From: Elusimicrobiota bacterium
GTDB lineage: Bacteria > Elusimicrobiota > Elusimicrobia > UBA1565 > UBA9628
Length of the DNA: 64,000 nt
Assembly: GCA_016218575.1 (NCBI GenBank)
Contig: JACRDN010000020.1
Span: 150,966 to 214,965, forward strand
Direction of reading: 5' to 3'
Below, in pieces: positions 24,776-33,014 of this stretch (position 1 is the first letter of the stretch; each line of letters begins with the position of its first letter). The notes beneath the pieces were generated by a model. It was not told the origin of the DNA, ran no database searches, and was given only the letters and a program-made list of their open reading frames with translations. A program made the translations under genes and the position numbers.

Positions 24776-26164
24776 CTAAGTCTTGTTGACCTGGCGGGCC
24801 CGGGCGATAGCCAGGGCCGCGTCCGGGACGTCCTCCGTTATGGTGGAGCCGGCCCCGATCCGGGCGCCGCGCCCCACCTTGACCGGGGCCACCAGGTTCA
24901 CGTTGGAGCCCACGAAAGCCTTGGCCGCTATGGTGGTCTTGTGCTTGAGCTTGCCGTCATAATTGCAGGTGATGGTTCCGGCGCCGATGTTGACGTCCTC
25001 GTGTATCTCGGCGTCGCCGATGTAGCTCAGATGGTTGACCTTGGAGCCGAAGCCCACCCGAGAGGCCTTGATCTCGGTGAAGTTCCCGATCCGGGCGCGA
25101 GGGCCCACCACGGAGTCCGGCCGGATGTTGCTGTAGGGGCCGACCGTGGTCTTCTCGAGAATGCGGCAATTGACCAGCTGGGAAAGGCGAATCTCGCTTT
25201 CGTTGCCGATCTGCGCGTGCTCGATGTAGCAGAAAGGACCCACGCGGCAGTGCTTGCCGATCCTGGTCTTGCCCTGGAGGATGGTGAAGGGATGAATGAT
25301 GGTATCCTGGCCCACCTCCACGTCGGCATCGACGTGGGTGGAGGCAGGGTCGAGCACGGTCACTCCGGAAAGCATCAAGCGCTCCAGGAGCCTGCGGTTC
25401 ATGACCCTCTCTGCCTGGGCCAGCTGGACGCGGCTGTTGACCCCCAGGACCTCCTCGGAGGTCTGGCTCAAGTAGGCGTTGATCTTGCCGCCCTTGCCGC
25501 GGATGAGCTCCATGATGTCGGTCAGGAAATGCTCCTTCTTGGGGCCCTTGGGCCCGATGAGCTTGATCCCCGCCAAGAGGGAATCGAGCTCGAAGCAGTA
25601 GGCACCGGAGTTGACCTCGCTGATGCCGAGCTCCTTGTGGCTGGCCACGGATTCCTCGACGATGCGCTGGACGTCTCCCAAGGGCCCTCGCACCACGCGG
25701 CCGTAGCCCTTGGGGCTGGCGAGCTTGGCCGTGAGCAAGGTGACCTGGCCTTTCTGCTCCTCATGGCTGCGCACCAGGCCATAGAGGCTCTCGTAGGTCA
25801 AAAGGGGAGTGTCGCCGCACAGGACCACTATGGTCTTGAATTTCCTGAGAAAGCCGACCGCCTCGAGCACGGCGTTGCCGCTGCCCAGGGCTTTCTTTTG
25901 ATGGATGAAGGAGATGGGGCGGTGTATTCCGGTGTCCTTGGATATCTCGGCGACGGCGACCTTGACCCGCTCGGCCTCATGCCCGACCACGACGCCGATC
26001 GCCGTGGGCTTCAAGGCGTTGGCCACGCGCAGGACGTAGAAAAGCATGGGGCGGCCGCCGACCTGGTGCAGGACCTTGGGTATGGTGGACTCCATGCGGG
26101 TCCCCTCCCCGGCGGCGAGAACCAAGACGGCGAGAGATTTGGCGTTTTTCAGTGGCTGGCTCAT
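24776..26164 (-). CDS. glmU: Bifunctional UDP-N-acetylglucosamine pyrophosphorylase / GlcN-1-P acetyltransferase
   Basis: 462 residues. N-terminal nucleotidyltransferase: LAAGEGTRM with PKVLHQVGG, then CGDTPLL. C-terminal left-handed beta helix with hexapeptide repeats, plus RPDSVVGPRARIGNFTEIK, KVNHLSYIGDAEI and the NIGAGTITCNYDG acetyl-CoA loop. It makes UDP-GlcNAc for peptidoglycan and lipopolysaccharide. It heads the glmU-prs-rplY-pth-tldE operon. The 31-bp end of the repeat element sits 10 bp upstream of its ATG and must lie within or replace its promoter region. Confidence 0.97.
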   Translation of the reverse strand: MSQPLKNAKSLAVLVLAAGEGTRMESTIPKVLHQVGGRPMLFYVLRVANALKPTAIGVVVGHEAERVKVAVAEISKDTGIHRPISFIHQKKALGSGNAVLEAVGFLRKFKTIVVLCGDTPLLTYESLYGLVRSHEEQKGQVTLLTAKLASPKGYGRVVRGPLGDVQRIVEESVASHKELGISEVNSGAYCFELDSLLAGIKLIGPKGPKKEHFLTDIMELIRGKGGKINAYLSQTSEEVLGVNSRVQLAQAERVMNRRLLERLMLSGVTVLDPASTHVDADVEVGQDTIIHPFTILQGKTRIGKHCRVGPFCYIEHAQIGNESEIRLSQLVNCRILEKTTVGPYSNIRPDSVVGPRARIGNFTEIKASRVGFGSKVNHLSYIGDAEIHEDVNIGAGTITCNYDGKLKHKTTIAAKAFVGSNVNLVAPVKVGRGARIGAGSTITEDVPDAALAIARARQVNKT

Positions 26165-26174
26165 AGGTGTCGTA

Positions 26175-26501
26175 AGGCCCTGTCAAGTAATAATATGATC
26201 AATTTGGAGGCCCGAGCTTGAGACGAGTTCGAGGCGCGACGAGGGAGCATAGCGGTAGCTATGTGACCGAGGAGCAACGAAGAAATCGGCCAAGCTCGGG
26301 CCTCCCCGTCCCTTTCCAAAATATTGGAAGGGACGGCCCCTTCCAGTATTCTTGGAGAGGGGCCGAAGGGGCCAAGCGTTTTTGGGCTGCGACCGCGTCG
26401 CTCGTCGCTCACATACCGCTGTGGGTATGCTCGCTCCTTGCTTCTTGTCTCGCTCCAAAATCGCTTGGCCAAATTGATCATATTATTACTTGACAGGGCC
26501 T
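26175..26501. mobile_element. MITE-like element with perfect 31-bp terminal inverted repeats and four internal hairpins
   Basis: The 31 bases at 26175-26205 are the exact reverse complement of 26471-26501. Inside lie hairpin A (26206-26305, perfect 15-bp outer stem), B (26307-26335), C (26335-26364) and D (26370-26470, outer stem starting GGCCAAGCG). A and D carry related cores around CATAGC-GGTA-GCTATG and CATACC-GCTGT-GGGTATG on opposite strands. No coding sequence or transposase is seen, so it would need to be moved in trans. Flanking bases show no clear target duplication. It separates tRNA-Gln from glmU. Confidence 0.88.
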
Positions 26502-26508
26502 AAATAAG

Positions 26509-26579
26509 TTCCCAGGCCTGGACTCGAACCAGGAATAGCGGATTCAAAGTCCGCTGTGTTACCATTACACCACCTGGGA
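26509..26579 (-). tRNA. tRNA-Gln (anticodon UUG)
   Basis: On the minus strand: acceptor TCCCAGG with CCTGGGA, anticodon stem-loop GCGGA-CTTTGAA-TCCGC with anticodon TTG, and T arm CCTGGTTCGAGTCCAGG. CCA is not encoded. It starts 1 bp after the spoVG stop and ends 7 bp from the MITE-like element. Confidence 0.95.
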
Positions 26580-26580
26580 G

Positions 26581-26883
26581 TCAGAAAGGTTCGCATGATT
26601 TGGCCGAGGGAGCTTCTTTTTTGATCTCGGCCTCGTAACAGGCCATGACTTTGTCCTCCAGCAGCTTGCGGAACTCCATGTTGATGGGGTGGGCTATGTC
26701 CTTGTAGCTGCCGTCGGAAAGCTTGCGGGAAGGCATGCATAGAATAAGGCCCTTGTTGCCCTCGATGATCTTCATATTCCTGACGACGAAGCAGTTGTCG
26801 AAGGTCACCGTGGCGAAAGCCTTCAACTTGTCCTCGTTGCGCAGATGAACTCGGATTTCCGTGATCTCCAAAGTGTCAACCAT
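26581..26883 (-). CDS. spoVG: SpoVG family regulator
   Basis: 100 residues from ATG 26883; the longer upstream frame runs through ispE. Near-complete SpoVG signature: LEITEIRVHLRN, KAFATVTFDNCFVV, GLILCMPSRKLSDGSYKD, IAHPINMEFRK. SpoVG proteins are small RNA/DNA-binding regulators found well beyond sporulating bacteria. The start overlaps the ispE stop by 8 bp and the stop abuts tRNA-Gln, so the tRNA may be processed from the same transcript. Confidence 0.96.
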   Translation of the reverse strand: MVDTLEITEIRVHLRNEDKLKAFATVTFDNCFVVRNMKIIEGNKGLILCMPSRKLSDGSYKDIAHPINMEFRKLLEDKVMACYEAEIKKEAPSAKSCEPF

Positions 26884-27772
26884 TACAGCAGGTAAGAAAA
26901 ACCTTCCAGGGATAACCCTGCAGGCGCTTGAGCAGCCTGGCCCCCTCCTCATGGGAAGAGACGAATCCAAAGACCGAGGACCCGGAGCCGGACATCCTCA
27001 CCCCCCTGGCCCCGAGCCGGCTCAATATGCGCCGCGCCCTCTCCACATGAGACAAGGCCGGCACCGCCGCCTGTTCCAAACGGTTGAACAGGAGGGATTC
27101 CCAGTCTTGCAAAGGCCTTTCCCGCTTGAGACTGCCGATGAGTTTATCAAGATGGGAAAGCCTTGTCAACACGTCGCAACGGGAGGGCTTGGGCAAAGCT
27201 TTATAGGACTCGGCCGTGGAAATCCCCACTTCGGGGTAGACCAGGACCATGTAGGGAAGGGGTCCCGCCACCCGGATGGGCTTCAAACGGTCCCCGATTC
27301 CCGTGCCCAGGCAAAACGGGGCGGGATGGAGGAAAAAAGGAACGTCGGCCCCGAGGCGCGCGCCCAGGGCCCTGAGCCTGGCCTTCTTGCGCGCGTCGAG
27401 TTTGATCTCGAAGAGCTTGGCCAGGCCCAGAAGAGTCCCGGCCGCGTCCGAGGAACCGCCCCCGAGTCCGGCCCCGACCGGGATGCGCTTGACGAGATGG
27501 ATTTTAACCCCCCGGCCGACCCGGAAGGCGCGCAGGAAAGCCTGGGCCGCCCGCCAGACCAGGTTCTCGGGACCCGCCGAAACCGCGCCGCCCGTCACGT
27601 TACGGTCCCCCTCCACGGTGAGCTCGATGCCGGGCCTGGGCCCGATCGAGAGGTCGAGCACGTCGTAGAGGTTGATCTTGGCGAAAAGCGTGGCCAAGCG
27701 GTGGTAGCCGTCTGAACGCTTTCCCGTCACTTCGAGGAATAAATTGATCTTAGCGGGGCATTGGACTTTCAT
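26876..27772 (-). CDS. ispE: 4-diphosphocytidyl-2-C-methyl-D-erythritol kinase
   Basis: 298 residues from ATG 27772 (GTG 27787 is an alternative). GHMP kinase: CPAKINLFLEVTGKRSDGYH near the start, the ATP loop PVGAGLGGGSSDAA, and C-terminal RMSGSGSSVFG. It catalyses the fourth step of the MEP isoprenoid pathway. Its 5' end overlaps the TPR/LolB-like gene by 23 bp. The order lolB-ispE-prs is known from gammaproteobacteria, and a related order is seen here. Confidence 0.96.
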   Translation of the reverse strand: MKVQCPAKINLFLEVTGKRSDGYHRLATLFAKINLYDVLDLSIGPRPGIELTVEGDRNVTGGAVSAGPENLVWRAAQAFLRAFRVGRGVKIHLVKRIPVGAGLGGGSSDAAGTLLGLAKLFEIKLDARKKARLRALGARLGADVPFFLHPAPFCLGTGIGDRLKPIRVAGPLPYMVLVYPEVGISTAESYKALPKPSRCDVLTRLSHLDKLIGSLKRERPLQDWESLLFNRLEQAAVPALSHVERARRILSRLGARGVRMSGSGSSVFGFVSSHEEGARLLKRLQGYPWKVFLTCCNG

Positions 27773-29903
27773 GTTCGATATTGGCACTTTCCCAAGAGAG
27801 GCTCATGGAAAGACCCTGGCCGCGCACGGTCAGGCGGCGCGGCACCAGGCGGCCCCTCACGAAATCGAACTCGTCCAGGGACAGCTCGTAGCGCCCCTCT
27901 TTGGGCTTGACCGAGACCGCGCGCGCCCCCGCTGAATCCAAGACCAGGACATGGCCCGCGGTCTCGACCTCGCGCCTTCTCCAGCCCTTATGGTAGCGCG
28001 CCGGCCGCTCCTGGAATAAGGCCCCGGAAAGATAATCGCGCATCAGGTCGAAGGTCTGGGAAGCCGCGTCCAGGACTTCCTCGGACCTCACCCCCTCGAG
28101 GTTCAGGGGATCCATGGAGAAGCTGTCGCGACCCGCCCGAATGCGGAAAAGCGGGATGTAGAGGGGGCCGAGGAGGTCCAAGGACAAGTCCTGGCCGCCG
28201 CTGAAGGTGATTATGCCCTTGTAAGAAAAAGCCTTGCGCCCGGCCCGGACCTCGAAAGCGCAGAGGGCGCTCAGCCTCGACAGCCCGCCCTGGGCGCGGG
28301 AAAGATAATCCAAATAGAAACCGCCCAGCTCTTCAGGGCTGAAGCCTTTCCCAATGGCTTCAGCCCTATCGCCGGCCCGGGCCGCCCCATGAAGCTGGGC
28401 CTTCTTGAACGTGAACCAGGCAGAGGGCTTCTGCCCCAGGGCTGAATAGACGGCCCCGAGATGCTCCCAGATATTCTCGTCCTGGGGAAGCTTCTCCAAA
28501 GCCTGAAGAAGCTCCCCCAAGGACTGCTGCAGGCGGCCCTGCTTGAAGTGAACCCATCCCAGGGAGTCGAGATACGCGCCGCTCTGGGGCTCCAAGCGCG
28601 CGGCTTGCGCCACCAAGGCCTCGGCCTCCTCGAGGCGCAGGCCCCGGTCGGCCAAGGAATACCCCAGGTAGTTGAGCGCGAAAGCGTCATCCGGCTTGCT
28701 CTCGAGCAATATCCTAAACTGCTGCTCGGCCCGGGCCACATCCCCGCTTCTCTCCAAAAGCATGCCCAACTGGTAGCGGGCCTCGCGGAAATCGGGTTTG
28801 AGCTCCAAGACCTTGCCGAGCATGCGCGCGGCCTTGGACTCCTCCTTGACGTCAATGAGGCCCAGGGCCAGGAAATACGCGACCTGGTCGTTGTTGGGCC
28901 AACGGGCCAGGGCCTGCTCGAGCTCGGCCACGGCCTCCTTGAGCCGCCCAGCCTGGGTCAAGTAATAGCCGAGCCTCAGGACCAAGGAGGAGTCATCCTT
29001 GAGGGCCTTGCTCGCCTTGACGCAGGAAATCGCCTGGGCATAATCCCCGCGCCTCTCCGCCTCCAGGGCCAGCCAGTGGTTGGCCAGGGGATCTCCCGGC
29101 TCCAAGGCCTTGGCCGCCTCGAAGCGGACCTTGGCCTGCGCCCAATCGCCCTTGAGGAAATAGAGCTGGCCCACGTGGTCGATCAAGCCGACGTTCTGGG
29201 GCTCGAACTTGAGAATTGCCTGGTACTGCGCCAAGGCCGAGTCCGTGGACTTGCTCGCCTCATAGGCGTGAGCCAAGGCATAGCGCATCGGGATCGAGTC
29301 TATGTCGGGATCGAGGGAGATGGCCGTCCTCAAATGCTCCTCGGCTTGAGGTATGCGCCCCACCCCAAGCTCGATCTTGGCGATCTCGAAATGGGCCTCA
29401 GGGGCCTGGGCGGGATTCTGCTTGAGGAAGGTCTCTAGCAGGCCCTTGGCCTTCTTGGGATCCTTGGCCGCGATGAGGCTGCCCAAGGAGAAAATGGAGT
29501 CGCTGGATTTCGGATCGAGCTTCAGGGCCTTCTCGAAGTAGGCCTGGGCCGATGAAAGGTCACCCTCCGCCCAAGCCACCTTGCCCATCAGTAGGTGGGA
29601 CTGGGCCTGGCGCGGCTCGAGCTCTAGGGCCCTGCGGGCCCAGGGTTTGGCCTTGCCGAGATCCCCCAGTTCCAGGGCCAACTCCACGGCCTGGCGCGCG
29701 ACATAGGCCGAGCCCGGATCAAGAGACAGAGCCTGGTCATAGGCCTCGAGGGCTTGGGCTCCCTCGCCACGCCTCTCCAAAAGGATCGCGCGCAGATACT
29801 GCCGCTGCGCGGCCTGGGCCTTCTCGGAGGAAGGCTGGTCCGCCCCGGCCGGAAGGCGGCACAAGACCATGACGGCAGCCAGAAGCACGAATTTGGGTTT
29901 CAA
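27750..29903 (-). CDS. Exported TPR protein with C-terminal LolB-like domain
   Basis: 717 residues. Signal peptide to AGA (about residue 21); Cys15 is not in a lipobox, so it is probably not a lipoprotein. Residues about 35-520 hold a long array of TPR units (ALEAYDQALSLDPGSAYVA, AYFEKALKLDPKS, LGWVHFKQGRLQQSLGELL). From about 545 the sequence becomes beta-rich (CAFEVRAGRKAFSYKGIITF, LSLDLLGPLYIPLFRIRAG), resembling LolB/DUF4292 proteins that insert lipoproteins into the outer membrane. Its position before ispE is that of lolB in E. coli. The fusion suggests a TPR-scaffolded LolB, which is inference. Confidence 0.82.
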   Translation of the reverse strand: MKPKFVLLAAVMVLCRLPAGADQPSSEKAQAAQRQYLRAILLERRGEGAQALEAYDQALSLDPGSAYVARQAVELALELGDLGKAKPWARRALELEPRQAQSHLLMGKVAWAEGDLSSAQAYFEKALKLDPKSSDSIFSLGSLIAAKDPKKAKGLLETFLKQNPAQAPEAHFEIAKIELGVGRIPQAEEHLRTAISLDPDIDSIPMRYALAHAYEASKSTDSALAQYQAILKFEPQNVGLIDHVGQLYFLKGDWAQAKVRFEAAKALEPGDPLANHWLALEAERRGDYAQAISCVKASKALKDDSSLVLRLGYYLTQAGRLKEAVAELEQALARWPNNDQVAYFLALGLIDVKEESKAARMLGKVLELKPDFREARYQLGMLLERSGDVARAEQQFRILLESKPDDAFALNYLGYSLADRGLRLEEAEALVAQAARLEPQSGAYLDSLGWVHFKQGRLQQSLGELLQALEKLPQDENIWEHLGAVYSALGQKPSAWFTFKKAQLHGAARAGDRAEAIGKGFSPEELGGFYLDYLSRAQGGLSRLSALCAFEVRAGRKAFSYKGIITFSGGQDLSLDLLGPLYIPLFRIRAGRDSFSMDPLNLEGVRSEEVLDAASQTFDLMRDYLSGALFQERPARYHKGWRRREVETAGHVLVLDSAGARAVSVKPKEGRYELSLDEFDFVRGRLVPRRLTVRGQGLSMSLSWESANIEHESPMPR

Positions 29904-30343
29904 GGAAGGGCCAAGTCCATTAGGATAGCGTCGGAACCGTCATTATAGAACTTTGCCCGGCGGCCCACAACCCTGAAGCCGAACCCGCGGTACAACCTCA
30001 AGGCCCGCTCGTTCTTCGCACTGGCCTCGAGACTTATCTTCTTCAAGCCACGGCCGCGGCACAACTCGATCAAATGGCCCAGGAGCAGACGCCCGAGCCC
30101 TTGCCCGGCCGCCTCCGGCGCCACGGCCAAGGTCGTGACCTGGGCCTCTGGCGGCAGGATCCAGAGCCCGGCGTAGCCCCGAACCAGCCCGCCAAGCTCC
30201 AAGACCACGAAATAGGAACGCTCGAAATCAAGCTCCCTCTGAAATTGCTCCCGGCTCCAGCCCGGCGTGGTGGGCCAGCGCTTCTCTATTTCGAAAAGGG
30301 CTTCGATGTCCTGGGGCCTGGCCGGCCTAACGCTTGGCTTCAT
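29900..30343 (-). CDS. rimI: Ribosomal-protein-alanine N-acetyltransferase RimI-like (GNAT)
   Basis: 147 residues from ATG 30343, overlapping tsaB by 17 bp. GNAT motif A VTTLAVAPEAAGQGLGRLLL with the acetyl-CoA loop, followed by NERALRLYRGFGF, the RimI-type ending. RimI acetylates the N-terminal Ala of ribosomal protein S18 and is often next to tsaB, as here. Translation is coupled to the next gene by a 4-bp overlap. Confidence 0.9.
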   Translation of the reverse strand: MKPSVRPARPQDIEALFEIEKRWPTTPGWSREQFQRELDFERSYFVVLELGGLVRGYAGLWILPPEAQVTTLAVAPEAAGQGLGRLLLGHLIELCRGRGLKKISLEASAKNERALRLYRGFGFRVVGRRAKFYNDGSDAILMDLALP

Positions 30344-30932
30344 AGCCGGCCGGCTTGAGGTAGAGAGGCTCGAATTTGGGGAGCTTCTTGGCGGAAAGAT
30401 GAAATAGGGCGGGCTCCAGAAGGTCGCGGGCGCGGATCGGGAACTCGACCAGGACCCATCCCCCCTTCTGGAGGTCCCGGAAGGACTTCTCCCACTCTGG
30501 CCGGCGCAGCCACGCGGGCTCCCCGGCGGGGAGCGGGACGCCGCCTGAGCGCTGGAAAAGCTGGTGGAATTTTTCCTCCCGAAAGCCCGGCGCGACCGCG
30601 CAGAGGCGCTCCGCGCAGGATTTGAAGGCGATGGCCTCCAGGCGCGAAACCGCCACGGCCGGGATTCCCATTTGGGCCGCGGCCACTGCGGCATAGGCCA
30701 TCCCGACGCGGATGCCCGTGAATCGCCCGGGGCCGCTCGCGACGGCGATGGCGTCCAAATTCTTCAACACAAGCCCGGCTTTCTTGAGGATCTTTTCGAC
30801 GCTCGGGATCAGTATCTCGTCCTGGCCCAGACGGCAGGAGCGCTCCAAAGTCAAGATATCTTCCCCCGACTTGAGCGCGAGACTCAAGGCGTCCGCCGTC
30901 GTATTTATGGCGAGAAGATTCCGAACGTTCAT
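30327..30932 (-). CDS. tsaB: tRNA t6A biosynthesis protein TsaB
   Basis: 201 residues from ATG 30932 with AAGAGAG upstream; an in-frame ATG at 30956 is possible. Family features: LLAINTTADALSLAL, the conserved VASGPGRFTGIRVGMAYA loop and AVSRLEAIA. TsaB is the ASKHA-fold partner of TsaD in making N6-threonylcarbamoyladenosine at tRNA position 37. tsaE lies immediately upstream; tsaD and tsaC are not in the window. Confidence 0.95.
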   Translation of the reverse strand: MNVRNLLAINTTADALSLALKSGEDILTLERSCRLGQDEILIPSVEKILKKAGLVLKNLDAIAVASGPGRFTGIRVGMAYAAVAAAQMGIPAVAVSRLEAIAFKSCAERLCAVAPGFREEKFHQLFQRSGGVPLPAGEPAWLRRPEWEKSFRDLQKGGWVLVEFPIRARDLLEPALFHLSAKKLPKFEPLYLKPAGYEAKR

Positions 30933-30959
30933 TGCTCTCTTGCAATCCACTTGCATAAA

Positions 30960-31475
30960 TTATGCAGTATGACTGCAAATAAGTCGACGGGCAGCACGAC
31001 CTACCCTAAGGCCTTTTTTAAACTCCTTCAGGAGAAAGCTCGAGCGCGGCCCCAGCGAGCGCAGGGAAAGCCTGCGGCCCCTACCTCCCCGCTCGTGCGA
31101 GAACCGGATCTCGAGCCTGTCGGCCGGATAGTAGGCCAGCCCAGCCTCGGGCCACTCGATGACGCAGACCCCCTGAGGATCGCTCAAGCAATCCTCGATG
31201 CCGATGTCTCCAGTTTCCTTGGAACCCACCCGGTACAGATCCAGATGGTGGAGGTTCCATTTTTTCCCCTGATAAAGACGCATGAGGCCGAAGGTCGGGC
31301 TCATCACTCTGGCTCTGCAGCCCATACCCCGAGCCAGCCCCGAGGTAAAGGTGGTCTTTCCGCTTCCGAGGTCGCCGTAGAGACAGACCAAGTCGAGTCC
31401 GGCAAGAATACGGCCGAGGCGCAAGCCGAGGGCCTGAGTTTCCTCCGGAGTTGTGGACTTGAAAAAAACTCGCAC
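30960..31475 (-). CDS. tsaE: tRNA t6A biosynthesis ATPase TsaE
   Basis: 171 residues, GTG start at 31475. Walker A LYGDLGSGKTTF, then the TsaE marks SPTFGLMRLYQG, LHHLDLYRV, and VCVIEWPEAG. The extra 20-30 basic residues at the C-terminus are not typical. The ATPase works with TsaB-TsaD. A -10 hexamer lies 6 nt before the GTG, suggesting a leaderless transcript that begins the tsaE-tsaB-rimI-ispE-spoVG run. Confidence 0.94.
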   Translation of the reverse strand: MRVFFKSTTPEETQALGLRLGRILAGLDLVCLYGDLGSGKTTFTSGLARGMGCRARVMSPTFGLMRLYQGKKWNLHHLDLYRVGSKETGDIGIEDCLSDPQGVCVIEWPEAGLAYYPADRLEIRFSHERGGRGRRLSLRSLGPRSSFLLKEFKKGLRVGRAARRLICSHTA

Positions 31476-31481
31476 CGCAAA

Positions 31482-31487
31482 AATATA
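31482..31487 (-). promoter_or_regulatory. -10 box TATATT, leaderless GTG start of tsaE
   Basis: On the minus strand TATATT ends exactly 6 nt before the GTG at 31475. No consensus -35 is found. Confidence 0.45.
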
Positions 31488-32402
31488 TCATTTACTCTGC
31501 TCTTTTTTGGCCAAATCCCGGAAGGCCTGGGGGAGGTAGGAAATCACGTCCTCGGCCGTCATGGCCCAGGCGGAAAGATCCTTCTCGGCCAAGTCCCCGG
31601 CCCGTCCATGCAGCCAGCAGCCCAGAGCCGCCGGCCAAAACGGCCCTTTTTCAGCGAAGCGCCCCGAGGCCAGGCTCTGGGCCCAAAGCCCCGCGATGAG
31701 CCCGGCCAAAACATCCCCCGAGCCGCCCTTGGCCAGGCCCGGCCCGCCGGTAGGGTTGCGATGGACCTTCACGCCGTCCGTAATCAGCGTCCCGCGCCCC
31801 TTGAGCACCACGACCCCGCCCCACCGGCGAACCAGCGCGCGCGCGGATTTTCCCCTGTCCCGGGACACGTCTTCGGTCCCGCGTCCGAGGCAGCGCGCCA
31901 TTTCCCCTGGATGTGGCGTGAAGACATAGGGGCTGCCGCGCCGGCGCAGGAGCTCGCGCACGCCAGGGGCCTCCTGGACCGCCAAAAGTCCCAGGGCGTC
32001 GGCGTCCAAGACCGCAGGAAGGCGGATTTTCTCGAGAGCGAGGAGCAGGAACCGCGCCGTGTCGGGATGAAGCGAGATTCCCGGGCCGATCAGCATGACC
32101 GCCAAGCGCTTGCGCGCGCAAAATTCAGCCATAACCCCGGCGGCCTCGGGCTTCAGCGTCCCCTCGGCGTTTTCGGGAAGCCCCAAAGTCATCGCGCCGA
32201 GAACGCGCGGCGCAAGCCCCGCCTGAAGGCCTTCCGGCACCGCCAAGGTGACAAGACCCGCCCCGGATCGCAGCGCGGACTGGGCCGCCAGCCCTGCCGC
32301 GCCCGCCATGCCCCGAGACCCCGCCACGATGAGGACATGCCCGAAGACCCCCTTATGGTCGCCCGGCCTGCGCCTTATCAGCGCTTCTTTGGTGCCAGTC
32401 AT
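31488..32402 (-). CDS. nnrD: ADP/ATP-dependent NAD(P)H-hydrate dehydratase
   Basis: 304 residues. YjeF C-terminal (ribokinase-like) domain: HVLIVAGSRGMAGAAGLAA, LDADALG, TPHPGEMARCLG and the active-site GGSGDVLAGLIAGL. It repairs hydrated NAD(P)H. The epimerase domain NnrE, often fused at the N-terminus, is missing and not seen in the window. It starts directly after the stop of the GNAT gene, so they share a transcript. Confidence 0.95.
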   Translation of the reverse strand: MTGTKEALIRRRPGDHKGVFGHVLIVAGSRGMAGAAGLAAQSALRSGAGLVTLAVPEGLQAGLAPRVLGAMTLGLPENAEGTLKPEAAGVMAEFCARKRLAVMLIGPGISLHPDTARFLLLALEKIRLPAVLDADALGLLAVQEAPGVRELLRRRGSPYVFTPHPGEMARCLGRGTEDVSRDRGKSARALVRRWGGVVVLKGRGTLITDGVKVHRNPTGGPGLAKGGSGDVLAGLIAGLWAQSLASGRFAEKGPFWPAALGCWLHGRAGDLAEKDLSAWAMTAEDVISYLPQAFRDLAKKEQSK

Positions 32403-32945
32403 TTACATTGTTAACTTACTTAACATCCTGGGAGGCCGCGGCGCCGCCCGCCGGTCCTGGAGGGACAGCTGCCACCAGCCGACGTCGTGCCATCGGCCCA
32501 ATTTATAGCCGACCGAGTCATAGATTCCGACGGGCCGCATCCCCATGGATTCATGGAGAGCCACGTTGGCGGGGTTAGGAAGAGCGAGGCCGGCATACGC
32601 CGCGTACAACCCCTGCGCTCTCAGAATTTTGAACAACTCAACGTAAAGCCGGCGGCCTATGCCGATACCGCGACAGCCCTCCCGCACATAAACGGCCAAG
32701 TCCACGGCCCATTGATAGGCCGCGCGGTCGCGATGGCGACTGGCATAGGCATAGCCACGAATTTTCCCGGCTTCCTCTTCGACAAGCCATGGATACTGAG
32801 GAAGGATAGTGGAAATTCGCCGCTTCATTTCCGCCGCCGATGGCGGAGACACTTCGAAGGATATCGCCGTCTTGATGACTATCGGCGCGTAAATGGCGCG
32901 AATTTGCTGAGCGTCCAACTTGGTTGCAAGCCGTATGCGGCCCAT
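32403..32945 (-). CDS. GNAT acetyltransferase, phosphinothricin N-acetyltransferase-like
   Basis: 180 residues. Typical PAT/MnaT layout: IRLATKLDAQQIRAIYAPIV at the start, YAYASRHRDRAAYQW, acetyl-CoA loop EGCRGIGIGRRLY, NPANVALHESMGM and GYKLGRWHDVGWWQL near the end. This subfamily acetylates small amines such as phosphinothricin, methionine sulfoximine or sulfone, so a detoxification role is likely; the true substrate is unknown. A -10 box lies 6 nt before the ATG. Cotranscribed with nnrD. Confidence 0.92.
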   Translation of the reverse strand: MGRIRLATKLDAQQIRAIYAPIVIKTAISFEVSPPSAAEMKRRISTILPQYPWLVEEEAGKIRGYAYASRHRDRAAYQWAVDLAVYVREGCRGIGIGRRLYVELFKILRAQGLYAAYAGLALPNPANVALHESMGMRPVGIYDSVGYKLGRWHDVGWWQLSLQDRRAAPRPPRMLSKLTM

Positions 32946-32951
32946 TTGCGT

Positions 32952-32957
32952 ATTTTA
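32952..32957 (-). promoter_or_regulatory. -10 box TAAAAT, leaderless start at 32945
   Basis: On the minus strand TAAAAT ends exactly 6 nt before the ATG of the GNAT gene. Confidence 0.45.
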
Positions 32958-33014
32958 ACTTATTCACAAAACCTCGCCGCGAAGTTCGGTGGACAAGTCT
33001 CACCCTGAAACAGC

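Noticed and set aside
24716..26221. 501-codon plus-strand frame opposite glmU
   Set aside because: Shadow of glmU; the composition (Asp/Gly/Leu-rich, no domain) is what antisense reading of GC-rich code gives.
26161..26493. Short reading frames inside the 26.2-kb repeat element
   Set aside because: They arise from the hairpins, exist on both strands with similar sequence, and have no start signals or protein-like composition.
28461..29438. 325-codon plus-strand frame opposite the TPR/LolB-like gene
   Set aside because: Repetitive only because the TPR gene underneath is repetitive; no start signal.
29838..29903. Lipobox in the TPR/LolB-like signal peptide (Cys15)
   Set aside because: The residue before Cys is Leu, not Gly/Ala/Ser, and a signal peptidase I site follows at about residue 21.
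30564..32414. 616-codon plus-strand frame opposite tsaB-tsaE-nnrD
   Set aside because: It is antisense to three clearly conserved genes, has no domain and reflects the GC-rich codon bias of the opposite strand.
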